Below, piece after piece: positions 52,941 to 62,271 of a stretch of DNA of 64,000 nt; position 1 is the stretch's first letter, and each line of letters opens with the position of its first letter. The notes under the pieces were generated by a model, which was not told the DNA's origin, ran no database searches, and saw only the letters and a program-made list of their open reading frames with translations. The position numbers were made by a program, and so were the translations under genes. Source of the stretch: JABGQS01 sp963666505 (lineage in GTDB: Bacteria > Bacillota > Clostridia > Christensenellales > SZUA-584); assembly GCA_963666505.2 (NCBI GenBank), contig CAXXXL010000003.1, positions 806,001 through 870,000 on the forward strand, written 5' to 3'.

Positions 52941-53348
52941 ATGAACAAATACTATATAGGGCTTGAGCATGTTGGTTTGTTCACAAACGACGCGGAGGCA
53001 TCCCTCAACTTTTACGTAAACAAGCTGGGTTTTGATTTGGTATCGAAAGAAAAATGTGTGATTGACGGCAACGAGCTGTTGCTCTACTTTGTGCAAGCCG
53101 AATCATGCGTCCTCGAGCTGGTGCAGCTGCCCGATCCTGCAGTGGTGGAAGGTCGCTCAGCCGGTATCATCGACCATTTCGCAATCAAAGTAAAGGATAT
53201 TGACGCCGTTGCAGCCGAGCTGAAAGAAAAAGGCATTACGTTTGAAACGGAGACGGCCAACGATGTCGACATCTTTGAAAGCGGTGTACGGTCCATATTC
53301 TTCAGCGGCCCGTCGGGCGAGCGGATTGAGTTTTGCCAGCATAATTAG
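52941..53348 (+). CDS. Glyoxalase/VOC-family protein
   Basis: 135 aa with the two beta-alpha-beta-beta-beta modules of the VOC superfamily. Likely metal ligands are His in GLEHVGLF, Glu in LELVQLP, His in IDHFAIKV and Glu in ERIEF. Members include glyoxalase I, methylmalonyl-CoA epimerase-like and sugar epimerase-type proteins. GAAGGGG precedes the ATG, 18 bp after the AKR stop, so it is co-transcribed. It possibly epimerises or detoxifies the AKR's product (inference). Confidence 0.82.
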   Translation: MNKYYIGLEHVGLFTNDAEASLNFYVNKLGFDLVSKEKCVIDGNELLLYFVQAESCVLELVQLPDPAVVEGRSAGIIDHFAIKVKDIDAVAAELKEKGITFETETANDVDIFESGVRSIFFSGPSGERIEFCQHN

Positions 53349-53383
53349 TGCCGATATCATATGATGATATAAAAAGAGGGCAC

Positions 53384-53512
53384 CAAGCCGGTAGCCAGTA
53401 CACATCAAAAGCAGTGATGGCTCTATTTAAGCAGTATGGGATTCGTCAGAGATTCTCACGTGCAGGGATGCTTGGTGATACCGAATGGTCGGAAAGCTTC
53501 TTTGCAACCAGG
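53384..53512 (+). pseudogene. IS3-family orfB fragment
   Basis: Forty-three codons read GSQYTSKAVMALFKQYGIRQ and ...ESFFATR, the end of the integrase core including the last catalytic Glu. The rest of the transposase is absent. Confidence 0.75.
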
Positions 53513-53572
53513 GTATGTTTCAGATTTCGTGTTTTCTCCAAAACGGATGTAATCTTTAACAGTTAAAATCAT

Positions 53573-53604
53573 GAGGGTTAAGGGTATTTTCACTCTTAAC
53601 CCTC
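53573..53604 (+). terminator. Hairpin downstream of AKR-VOC operon
   Basis: GAGGGTTAAG (53573-53582) pairs with CTTAACCCTC (53595-53604), ending in TTCG without a T run. Confidence 0.55.
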
Positions 53605-53694
53605 TTCGCTACAGTACACCTATTAAGACTGGCATGTCAAGGAGTAAAGGGCGCAGCCCGATCATTGATTTGCCTGTATTAATTGGTGTGTTCG

Positions 53695-54969
53695 TTATTC
53701 AGGGATACGCTCTTCAAAATAAATGGATAGCTGGGAATAGATTTGTCCCCAGTCCCTGCGTCGACCAGCCCATTTTTTAGAGATATCCACAGTGGCTAAA
53801 TACAGCATTTTAAACAGGCTGTAATCTGTTGGGAAACCGCCCTTATTTTTTGTGGCCTTTCGGAGCTGGCGGTTATAGCCCTCAATGGTGTTAGTCGTAT
53901 AAATCAGCTTACTGACCTCGTCGGGATACTTAAAATATGTTGATAATTAGGCCCAATTTTTACGCCAGGAAATTGCGATTTTAGGATACTTTTTGCCCCA
54001 GCTCTCATCGAATTTTTCAAGCTCGGAAAACGCAGATTCTTCACTAGCGGCCGTATATACTCCTTTTAAATCCGCCATAAGCGGCTTTAGATCTTTATAT
54101 GACACATATCTTGTGCTGTTGCGAATCTGATGGATTACACAGCGCTGTATCTAGGTTTCAGGGAATACTGCACTTATTGCTTCAGAGAAGCCGCTCAACC
54201 CATCAACACTGGCGATAAGGATATCTTGTACGCCCCTGTTCTTCATCTCGTTTATGACTGACAACCATAACTTAGACGACTCGTTTTCTCCTACCCAGAG
54301 CCCTAATATGTCTTTTATACCGTCTAAATTGACGCCAATAGCAATGTATACGGCCTTTTTAACAATGCGTCCTTCGTGTCGGACATGATAATGTATCGCA
54401 TCTAAATAAACCACCGCATACACACTCTCAAACGCTCGCATCTGCCAGGGCCTGGGTATGGATTGGTCGTAGCGAGGGTATTCCTTCGCTATGGGCAGCA
54501 CTTTATCAGTTATTCTGCTGATGGTGCTGTCGGAGATATCGAGCTCGTATAAATCCTTTATATGCGCTTCCATGTCTCCTGTTGTCATTCCATTGGCGTA
54601 CATGGATATGATCTTACGCTCGATTTCCTCATCAAGCATTCTCTGGTGCTTGCCTATCAGCTTCGGTTCGTATTCTCCTTGCCTGTCACGGGGTACTTTG
54701 ACATCTACTTCACCGTAACTCGTTTGCAGCGTTTTTTGCCCATAGCCGTTTCTTGAATTGTCAGTCTCTTTGTTCTGTATGTCGTACTTCTCATAGCCCA
54801 GTTCGTCATCCAGCTCACCTTCCAGGCTGCCGTTCACCATTTCTTCTATGAACTCTTTCATGATGTTGTTTAAATCTTGCCCGTCCTTGAGCGGAGTTTC
54901 ATGAAGCAGTTCCCTTATGAGTTCTTTGCGCCTTTTCTCTTCTAAAGTTGTTGCTCTTCTTTTGGTCAG
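53695..54969 (-). pseudogene. IS256-family (mutator) transposase with two nonsense codons
   Basis: A single frame from about 54969 (first ATG 54861) to the stop at 53695 encodes an IS256-type transposase. The DDE residues are present (VYLDAIHYHV, IASVDGLSGF, TNTIEGYNRQ). TAG at 54151-54153 (after AVFPET) and TAA at 53947-53949 (after WRKNWA) interrupt it; both look like single-base changes from Glu codons. Element inverted repeats are not clear. Inactive. Confidence 0.88.
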
Positions 54970-54996
54970 GGCCTGCCCCAGCGAAGCGAGGGTATA
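54967..54996 (-). repeat. 30-bp sequence shared with the IS3 orfA leader at 60391
   Basis: 28 of 30 bases match 60391-60420 (core CTGGGGCAGGCCCTG). It lies at the 5' end of the IS256-type frame. Confidence 0.75.
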
Positions 54997-55149
54997 ATAT
55001 TAAACATCCATTATGGTGTTTTTATTTTACAACATTTTGGAGGTTTACACGAACTTTGAAACAACGTCTGCAACCATGAAGAAAGAGATGATACACAGGA
55101 CACACTATGAAACGAAAGAGTCTGTACAAACAGCAGTGTTTGATTATAT

Positions 55150-56398
55150 GGGTATTCAACACTTTTTCGGACAGTTTGCTAAACAACGCTTGCTAGAAGC
55201 CCCTGGTTCCAACGTATTAGCCATTGCTTAGGGCTGATGTAACCCAAACGTTTTTGTATTCTCCCCGTATTGTAGAAACCCTCAATATACTCAAACATCT
55301 TCTGTCTTGCTTCAGCTCTCGTCCTGAAAATGGCCCAATGAACGGCTTCCTTTTTCAAGTTTGCGAAGAAGCTCTCACTCCAGCTATTATCACCAGGTTT
55401 GTCGACCCTAGAAAAGCTCTGCCTTATCCCTTCTCTAATAAGCAGGTTTTTACTTTAATGCTTGTATACTGGCTGCCTCTGTAACTATGAAACATACATC
55501 TTTCCGATATATCCCAGCGTTTAATCGCTTTTCGGATCGTCTTGATGACAAGTGCTTCTTTCATATGGTTATCCAAGCTTTGAACTAGGACAATACTACT
55601 TTTAACATCTTTGATTTGACAGATATATTCAAAACCTTCTCCAGTTCTCACATAGCTAATATCGCTTGAAATAACCTGGAATTGCGAATGAACAGCTAAA
55701 CCTCTAGTCAGATTAGGATATCCGCTCTCTCATGCCCTACGACTGTTTGTGAGGGATATCTGTCGCCTTTTCGGTGGATCGAGTGTAATCCTTGTATATC
55801 CAGGTATTCTCGCACTTTATAGAAGCTGCAGGCGTACCCTAACTGTCTTAGCTTCTCGCATACCCGATTCGCACCATATGTTCCTTCACAGGATAAAAAA
55901 GCAGCCTTTACACGATTGGCGTACTCAAGCTCTCGCTTCTCCCTTTCAGTTCTTGTTCGTTTCCAGTTGCAATATCTTATTCTGGATACTTCGAGTTGTT
56001 TAGCCCACTTTGATTCGGGATATTCTGGATGCTCACTGATAAAGTAATACTTTACTTCTGGAGCTTCGCAAAGTAGGCCGCGGCTTTTTTTAACATATCA
56101 CGCTCCATTTTTAGTTCAGCGCTCTCCAAACGAAGCTTCTTGACTTCCTCTTCTATTGTGGCATATGGTGTCTTGCCTCCATCTTTGTTGTATTTCTTTC
56201 GCCAGTTATACATCAAGTTTTCTGCTATGCCTAAATCAAAGGCGATTTCTTTAACTGTTTTTGAACTGGCATAGCTTAATTTGACTTCATTGATCTTAAA
56301 TCCTCGTCGTATTTGTTTCGTTTCTTCGACATGGTTTTTCCTCCTGTATTGTCTATTATACTCTCTTACCATACTGTCCGAAATTTTAACACACTCCC
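55150..56398 (-). mobile_element. IS3-family element, degenerate copy 2 (1249 bp)
   Basis: Terminal inverted repeats both start GGG and share TTTCGGACAG and TGNTAA. orfA (56052-56320) carries the same one-base frameshift as copy 1. orfB (about 55218-56043) is readable only in pieces: HPEYPESKWAKQLEVS, then EGTYGANRVCEKLRQLGYAC, then a rve-domain piece VRTGEGFEYICQIKDVKSS, then EGFYNTGRIQKRLGYISPKQ. Several frameshifts and stops separate them. Inactive. A relic of its right end is at 24342. Confidence 0.85.
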
Positions 56399-56595
56399 TT
56401 TTATTTTGTTTGCTAGCCATGGACTTGCTTTTGATGAAGTTTGTTCTGCAAAGCATATCTTATTTTTTATTTAGCCTGGTATAAGGTTTAGTAAAAAGCA
56501 CTGGCTGGAGTAGAACCGGATGCCTGCTCCAACTAGCTAATAAAACTGGGGCTTTTTAATCTAATTCTACATATATTGAGTTGCAATTTCAGATT

Positions 56596-56685
56596 GCATT
56601 AGGTTATAAATCGCCTATAGAGTTAGAAAAACTTCGATTTAACTCATAAATCTTATCTAGGTGTCCAGTTAATTGGGTATAGTCC
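56596..56685 (+). mobile_element. IS3-family right-end fragment (second IS3 type)
   Basis: It encodes ALGYKSPIELEKLRFNS, the orfB C-terminus, then an inverted repeat containing GGTGTCCAGTTAATTGGG. It matches the right end of the element at 60325-61611 with few differences. The remaining 56399-56735 has no gene. Confidence 0.8.
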
Positions 56686-56735
56686 GTTATAATAACTTTG
56701 GAGTTGGTACAATTCTCGGGGGATATGCCACTTTT

Positions 56736-57500
56736 TTACAGACAGGAATAACCCCCGTCGATAATCAGGTTGTGGCCCGTCATATAGGTAGAAGCCGATC
56801 CTGCCAGATAAATCACCGCGCCAATCAATTCTTGCGGGTCTCCCATATGGCCAAGCGGTATCAGCGGCAGCCATGCCTCAATCAGCTCTTTTGGCGCGTC
56901 TACCGACATCGGTGTCGCGATATAGCCGGGACTGATGGCGTTAACACGGATGCCGTTTTCTGCCCACTCGATAGCCAGCGATCTGGTCATATGGATCATC
57001 CCCGCCTTGGAAGCGTTGTATGACGCCTGCATCTGCGGAATATTGACGATCGCCCCGGACATGGATGCGTTGTTGATGATGCTGCCGGCAATGCCGCGCT
57101 TAATCATGATCTTGACGGCCGACCGCGCGACAATATATGCGCCCGTCAGATTGATGTCGATCACTGACCGCCATTCATCCACTGTAGCGTCCAGCGCATT
57201 TTTGTGGATGCATATCCCCGCGTTATTGAAAACAATATCGAGTGATCCCAGCTGCTTGACCACTTCATTCAAAGCTGAATCCACCTGCTCTTCCACTGTC
57301 ACATCCGCGATTAAGTCAAGTGCGATATTGCCGTCCTTCTCAATGAGATCCGACGTTTTTTTTGCGCCGGTTCGGGAGATGATTGCAATCTTCGCCCCGG
57401 CTTTCGCAAGCCCGCGTGCGATAATCTGCCCGATTCCCCTGCCACCTCCTGTGACCAGCGCGACCTTTCCCTCCAGAGTAAACATATCATCTAAATACAT
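56736..57500 (-). CDS. SDR-family oxidoreductase (gluconate 5-dehydrogenase-like)
   Basis: 254 aa classical SDR: TGGGRGIG, NNAG, Ser in NNASMSG, YNASK, and PGYIATPM, ending DGGYSCL. The sequence fits the gluconate-5-dehydrogenase/3-oxoacyl-ACP reductase-like class common in sugar-acid pathways. It follows the zinc alcohol dehydrogenase on the same strand with a 36-bp gap, forming an operon. Likely interconverts sugar-derived ketones and alcohols with NAD(P)H. Confidence 0.88.
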   Translation of the reverse strand: MYLDDMFTLEGKVALVTGGGRGIGQIIARGLAKAGAKIAIISRTGAKKTSDLIEKDGNIALDLIADVTVEEQVDSALNEVVKQLGSLDIVFNNAGICIHKNALDATVDEWRSVIDINLTGAYIVARSAVKIMIKRGIAGSIINNASMSGAIVNIPQMQASYNASKAGMIHMTRSLAIEWAENGIRVNAISPGYIATPMSVDAPKELIEAWLPLIPLGHMGDPQELIGAVIYLAGSASTYMTGHNLIIDGGYSCL

Positions 57501-57536
57501 GGATTAACCTCCCGCTTGCGATATAGGTTTAAATTT

Positions 57537-58559
57537 TCAGTCGAGGCTGACGATGACTTTCATAACCAGGTCTTTTTTATGATCAATATACTCATATGCC
57601 TTTAAATAATCTTCAAATACGAACCGATCGGTAATCAGGGCTTTCGTATTGATCTTGCCGCTGCCGACCAAATCAATCGCCGTATCAAAATCCCCCTTCT
57701 TATACATCAGGGTGCCTATAAGCCGCAGTTCCCGATCCTGCAACAACCCGAGGTCAACGCTGGCCTTGTCGGCAAACACCGCGACGACCACGATATCCGT
57801 CCCCTTGCGCGCATTGGATATGGCGGTGCCTATAGTAGCTTTAACGCCCGCGCAATCCAGTATGCAGTCAGCCTTATCAGGCCCGAAATGCTTCACAATA
57901 GCTTGACTGACATCCTCTGTTTTAGAATTAACGCAAAAATCGATGCCGCATGTCTTTGCTTTTCCCAGACGGAAATCGCTTACATCCGTTATCATCACCT
58001 TGTCAGCGCCCAGCGCTTTGGCGGTCTGCCCGACGAGATTTCCGATGGGGCCCGCTCCCAGTATCAATACTTTTTTCCCCTCAACGCTGCAAAGACGCTT
58101 CAAAGCATGTACTGCAACAGCCACCGGTTCCACCATTGCCACATCGTCAAAATCTTTGATGTTTCCTGCTTTTAACACAAGGTCCGCTTTAACAGCAAAG
58201 TAGTCCGAAGCGACGCCCATCGTCATAAAACCGAAAACCTTGAGGTTATCGCAGATATGATACTGGCCGTGCAGGCAGGAATAGCATTTGCCGCATACGA
58301 TTTGCGGTATAATTGTCACGACATCCCCTTTTTCGAAGCCATTTACGTTCTTCCCGATTTTGGCTATCTCGCCGGAAACCTCATGCCCCTGCACAACCGG
58401 GTAGACTGTAAATGGATGTTTCCCGTGATATACATGGATATCCGAACCGCAAATTCCGATTCTGCGAATTCTGACCAGGACCTCATCATCCGAAATTTCA
58501 GGTACCCGAACGTCTTGAAAAACAATTTTTTTTGGCTCTGGCATAATTGCCCGTCTCAT
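57537..58559 (-). CDS. Zinc-dependent alcohol dehydrogenase (polyol dehydrogenase type)
   Basis: 340 aa. The catalytic zinc site is CGSDIHVYHG plus GHEVSGE, and the structural zinc site is CGKCYSCLHGQYHIC. The Rossmann motif is GAGPIGNLVG. It resembles sorbitol/threonine dehydrogenases acting on polyols. AAGGAGG precedes the ATG ideally. First gene of the operon with the SDR at 56736. Nearby lie a decayed ADH, a LacI pseudogene, and another ADH at 62980, all suggesting polyol or sugar-acid catabolism. Confidence 0.92.
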   Translation of the reverse strand: MRRAIMPEPKKIVFQDVRVPEISDDEVLVRIRRIGICGSDIHVYHGKHPFTVYPVVQGHEVSGEIAKIGKNVNGFEKGDVVTIIPQIVCGKCYSCLHGQYHICDNLKVFGFMTMGVASDYFAVKADLVLKAGNIKDFDDVAMVEPVAVAVHALKRLCSVEGKKVLILGAGPIGNLVGQTAKALGADKVMITDVSDFRLGKAKTCGIDFCVNSKTEDVSQAIVKHFGPDKADCILDCAGVKATIGTAISNARKGTDIVVVAVFADKASVDLGLLQDRELRLIGTLMYKKGDFDTAIDLVGSGKINTKALITDRFVFEDYLKAYEYIDHKKDLVMKVIVSLD

Positions 58560-58635
58560 AAACTATCCTCCTTTTTATAAGTAAAAATTTTTCAATGATA
58601 TAACCAAATTCAATACAGCAGCCTTCAATACCTGA

Positions 58636-59547
58636 TCACGATTTTTTACAAGATATCTTTTTATCGATAATGTCAAACGCATCCAGAATATGTTCAAAGT
58701 CAATCACATGTGAGATAAAATCTTTTGGATCAAGCAGCCCTAGTGATTTCCAATTCATGACCTGCTCATGAGCCCCCACTTACTCGGCTTTATCAGGAAA
58801 CTGCTGAAGACTCAAGTTCCATTTATACGGTGCCTGACTCCAGTCAAGCTCCATGGATAGATTGGGTGATATGCCGTTTATGCAGATCAGGGTGCCGTCC
58901 TTGCTCGGCTTCATGCCTTCGTTGACCAGCGTGTTGATGCCCACGGCGTCCAGCGAAAAGTCCACGCCCTCATTGCATATCGCGCGCACCGTTTGTGCTG
59001 TGTTCCTCTCATTGCTGTTAAACGCATAGTCCGCCCCGGATTTTTTTAGCTTAGAATCCGAATTTCTTTGTAGCAGCCAGAATCTCCCGGAATGTGATGA
59101 TCATTACCGTACCGACGGGGTCGATATCCTTAGGCAACTTTTTCTGCGTATAATAGAATTCGCCGAAGTTGTCGATGCCCTGTCCGGCGATGTAGTCGGT
59201 CATTGCTTTTCAGTCTCCGCAGACGCCGTACTCAGAGCATCCACCCCAATATGATGAATACCCGCCCAGGCTGCCCTCCATAAAAGGCAGCATGATTTTA
59301 TCACCCACCTCAAAGTTCGTCACGTTTTTCCCCACTTCCACAAATTCGCCCCTGCCTTCATGGCCTAGAAGGAACGGGTATTCACTGATATCGATGTTTT
59401 TAAATTTGCCATGCAGTATTTTTATGTCAGTTCCGTTGCAGACGCCGCTCGCCTATATTTTTACCTGCACTTTATTTTCACCGCACGTTGGCCGCGGTAT
59501 TTCCACAACATCCAAAGTCACATCCTTTTTAACCGCCAGGTTTTCAT
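58636..59547 (-). pseudogene. Zinc alcohol dehydrogenase, multiply broken
   Basis: Pieces in different frames read VTLDVVEIPRPTCGENKVQV near the start, then YPFLLGHEGRGEFVEVGKNV, MLPFMEGSLGGYSSYWGGCS, and CNEGVDFSLDAVGINTLVNE, ending KISCKKS. Several stops and frameshifts separate them. An AGGAGAG and ATG (59547) mark the old start. It differs from the intact neighbour. Confidence 0.8.
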
Positions 59548-59781
59548 AACTCTCTCCTGTACATATGAAATTTCTAATTTTAACTGTAACATGAATGTAT
59601 TTATAATATAGCCGCCGGATTGGATTGTCAACCGGTCCAAATAACCATTTAGTCATTCTTTTTAAGTTTTTTATTATTAACATGCGCTTGTGTTTCAATA
59701 ACACCCAACATATAATAGATATGCTTCTGTTTATATTACTAAACTTAATGCTACCGCGAAAAAATGAGGGTGGTTTATATT

Positions 59782-60324
59782 ATGACGGTTACAATTCACA
59801 ATATTGCAGCAATGTCAGGTGTATCGAACACCACCGTGTCACGGGTTATCAACAAATCTAAATAAGTGAGCAAAGCAACTCAAAATAAAGTCGAAAAAGC
59901 CATTGCTGAGCTCAACTATGTACTCAATGCGTATGCCCAAAGGCTTTCACGCAGCAAAACGAATGTAATCGGGCTTGGCGTTCCTGAAATCCGAAGCCCG
60001 TTCTTTGGCGAAGTCATTCAGGGCGTCACTTCCGTTACTGATGAGCACGGCCTCAGCGTAGTGTTGTTCATTACCGATGAAAACGAGCAAAAAGAAGAAC
60101 GAGCGCTCCGCATACTTCAGTAGCAACGTATCCAAGGGCTGATAATCACCCCATCATCAGCCAGGAAGAGTTAAATAAAGCACATTTCAAACTGTGTACC
60201 GGCATGAAAACACGGGTGGTGCTGGTAGACAGAAATATTATGCACTGCAATTTTGAAGGTATTTATTACGATGATACCCAGGCGATATATGATGCCACCA
60301 CACTGCTTCTCAACGAAGGCCACT
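59782..60324 (+). pseudogene. LacI-family repressor, broken and truncated by IS3
   Basis: ATG 59782 opens TIHNIAAMSGVSNTTVSRVI, the LacI headpiece. A TAA follows after NKSK, then VEKAIAELNYVLNAYAQRLS and VIGLGVPEIRSPFFGEVIQG. Another stop and frameshift occur near 60121, and the effector domain piece VVLVDRNIMHCNFEGIYYDD ends at the IS3 left end (60325). It would have controlled the adjacent polyol genes. Confidence 0.85.
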
Positions 60325-60402
60325 GGACTTCCCCCCCTAAAGTTGACACTGAAGAGAAGATAATAATACAATCAAATCGGAGGTAAAATCTATACCCTCG
60401 CT

Positions 60403-60717
60403 ATGCTGGGGCAGGCCCTGGGGAGACGAACATTTAGCAAGGAGTATAGATTGCAGACAATAAAGCAGGTCATTGAAGAAGGAAAGCGAATCACAGAAGT
60501 ATCATCAAGCCTTGGTATAACTGAACAAACTGTGTATCGTTGGCTGAGAGAATATGATAAGTTCGGTGAAGAGGCGTTCAAAGGTTCAGGCAATCCAAGG
60601 GTTGATAGCGAATACAAGATCAAGCTATTGGAAAAGAAAAATAAGCAGCTGGAGCAGGAGAATGAAATCCTAAAAAAGTTCCAAGTCTTCCGAAAGGGAA
60701 GACAAAAGAAAAGGTAG
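60403..60717 (+). CDS. IS3 orfA (HTH protein)
   Basis: 104 aa: helix-turn-helix (FSKEYRLQTIKQVIEEGKRI, VSSSLGITEQTVYRWL) and C-terminal leucine zipper (LEKKNKQLEQENEIL). The N-terminus MLGQAL derives from a 30-bp sequence also found at 54967; the usual start would be shorter. orfB follows in the -1 frame, as expected for programmed frameshifting. Confidence 0.88.
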   Translation: MLGQALGRRTFSKEYRLQTIKQVIEEGKRITEVSSSLGITEQTVYRWLREYDKFGEEAFKGSGNPRVDSEYKIKLLEKKNKQLEQENEILKKFQVFRKGRQKKR

Positions 60718-61575
60718 CATTTATCACAAAAAATAAACACAGATATAGTATTCGTATTATGTGCGATACCCTAGGGATATATAAATCAAGTTATTATTAC
60801 TCGGTTAACAGAAAGCCGACAAAAAGAGAAATTGAAAACCTTGCTTTGACTGATATAATAAAAAAGATTTTCTACGAGTACAAAGGCCGATATGGGTCGA
60901 AAAGGATGCTCAGAGAGCTGCGAAGCCGTGGCGTATTTGTAAATCACAAGAGAATTGAACGCATTATGAAAGAAAACAGATTAAAAAGCTAAGTATTCAT
61001 GTAAAAAGCATGGCCGTTACAGCAAGGCATATAAAGCATCTATACACCCTAACCATCTGGATCGTGAGTTTGATGTAAGCGAACGTAATAAGGTTTGGGC
61101 AGGCGATATTACGTATATACCTACAAAAGAAGGATATGAATACCTTATGGTTTATCTGGACCTGTGTACTCGAAAAGTTGTAGGCTGGTCAATCAATCGC
61201 CACATGCGTGAGCAGATTGCTATAGATGCCTTAAGTGACGCATATAACAGGGAGAACCCAGACATCGGTCTAATGATCCATACAGACCGTGGAGCTCAGT
61301 TTATGAGCTCCAGGTACAGTGCATTGATTAAAAGAATAGTTGCATACATGAGCATGAGCAGAGGTGGCAATCCATATGATAATGCTGTAGTGGAATCATT
61401 TAATAAGTCTCTTAAAACTGAGCTGGTGGACAAGAAGCATCCCTTTGAAACAAGAGAGCTGGCACGAAAAGCAATCTTCGAATATATTGAGATGTTTTAT
61501 AATCCAAAGCGACTACATTCCGCATTAGGGTATAAATCGCCGATAGAGTTCGAAAAACTACGTTTTAACTCATGA
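60690..61575 (+). pseudogene. IS3 orfB, frameshifted
   Basis: The frame starts in the -1 frame of orfA (VAFITKNKHRYSIRIMCDTL) and ends at 60992 after NRLKS. One extra A in the TTAAAAAG run shifts it. The rest (KYSCKKHGRYSKAYKASIHP, then the rve core with WAGDITYIPT, MIHTDRGAQF, NPYDNAVVESFNKS) is intact to 61575. DDE residues are conserved. Confidence 0.85.
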
Positions 61576-61651
61576 ATCTTCTCTAGGTGTCCAGTTAATT
61601 GGGGATAGTCCGCTATACTAACTTTCGTTTTGGACCAATTTGTGTGGGTAG

Positions 61652-61819
61652 GTCAAAGAAGACGAATCAGATGTTAGGTTTAAGAGTTTTGAAACTGCGG
61701 AATGCACGATAAGCGGCATTGAGATAATGCATATGATACGCAAGAGGCAGATTGAAGAGATTCAAGATGTCCGTTTTGAAGTATGGCTTGTAAGCGATTT
61801 GATTGCAGATGTAGCATAA
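61652..61819 (+). pseudogene. IS6-family transposase C-terminal fragment
   Basis: The 55 codons read VRFKSFETAECTISGIEIMH, then MIRKRQIEEIQD, matching the IS6/IS26-type C-terminal signature (FKSF..A..TI.G.E.M.MIRK.Q). Nothing upstream remains. Confidence 0.75.
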
Positions 61820-61889
61820 AAATTAAATTCTGCATAGCCCATTTTATCTTCTAATACTCTTTGCAGCAGAACCAAAACATTAAAAGAGC

Positions 61890-61926
61890 TTGACATCATT
61901 AGTTTTTTTGGTATACTTTAAGTATA
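61890..61926 (+). promoter_or_regulatory. Promoter with overlapping palindrome before GldA minigene
   Basis: TTGACA (61890-61895) and TATACT (61912-61917) with a 16-nt spacer. TATACTT-T-AAGTATA (61912-61926) is a 15-bp palindrome that covers the -10 box, and GTATAC recurs about 20 nt downstream. Probably the GntR (62272) operator. Confidence 0.65.
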
Positions 61927-61992
61927 GATTATATACAAGATTTAATAAAAGTATACAACATATGAATTTTTATTTATTAAGAGCTACTCATT

Positions 61993-62256
61993 ATGACACA
62001 GTTATTCGCTTCTCCGGGTAGATATATCCGAGGCTACAGGGAACTCGACAAGATCTCAGACTATGTAATTTACTATGGAAAATCATTTGTAATCATAAAC
62101 ATCGAAGAGCTAGATAAAGTAGCAAAGATAGCTGCAGACCCGGGGCAGACAAGTCAGGTAGAGCCGTTTGAAATAACAGAACACGAAATGAAAGCTGTAA
62201 TAATCACAGATGACGAAATAGGCAAACTTTATAAGAACGGGGGCAGCCTTATATAG
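61993..62256 (+). CDS. Glycerol dehydrogenase minigene (internal deletion)
   Basis: The 87-aa product starts like glycerol dehydrogenases (FASPGRYIRGYRELDKISDY, then YYGKSFVII) and ends like their C-terminus (EPFEITEHEMKAVIITDDEI, then GKLYKNGG). About 270 internal residues, including the zinc site, are missing, but the frame is kept. It retains the promoter and operator, and is 15 bp upstream of the GntR gene. It is unlikely to be an enzyme. It may persist as the first cistron of the operon. Confidence 0.65.
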   Translation: MTQLFASPGRYIRGYRELDKISDYVIYYGKSFVIINIEELDKVAKIAADPGQTSQVEPFEITEHEMKAVIITDDEIGKLYKNGGSLI

Positions 62257-62271
62257 AAAAGGCAAAGGCAA

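Larger units (their letters stand above)
60325..61611 (+). mobile_element. IS3-family element (about 1.29 kb)
   Basis: Left end GGACTTCCCCCCCTAAAGTT and right end (reverse complement GGACTATCCCCAATTAACTG) form imperfect terminal inverted repeats, with the inner matches GACAC and AGAGAAGAT. It contains orfA and a frameshifted orfB. It inserted into the LacI gene, and an IS6 fragment lies beyond its right end. No clear target duplication is seen. Confidence 0.85.

Noticed and set aside
53571..53780. 69-aa plus-strand frame
   Set aside because: It overlaps a hairpin and the antisense of the IS256 transposase 3' end, and has no ribosome site.
60690..61575. Programmed second frameshift in IS3 orfB
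   Set aside because: The extra A in an A-run within the orfB body is best explained as a mutation; only the orfA-orfB junction is a known frameshift site in this family.
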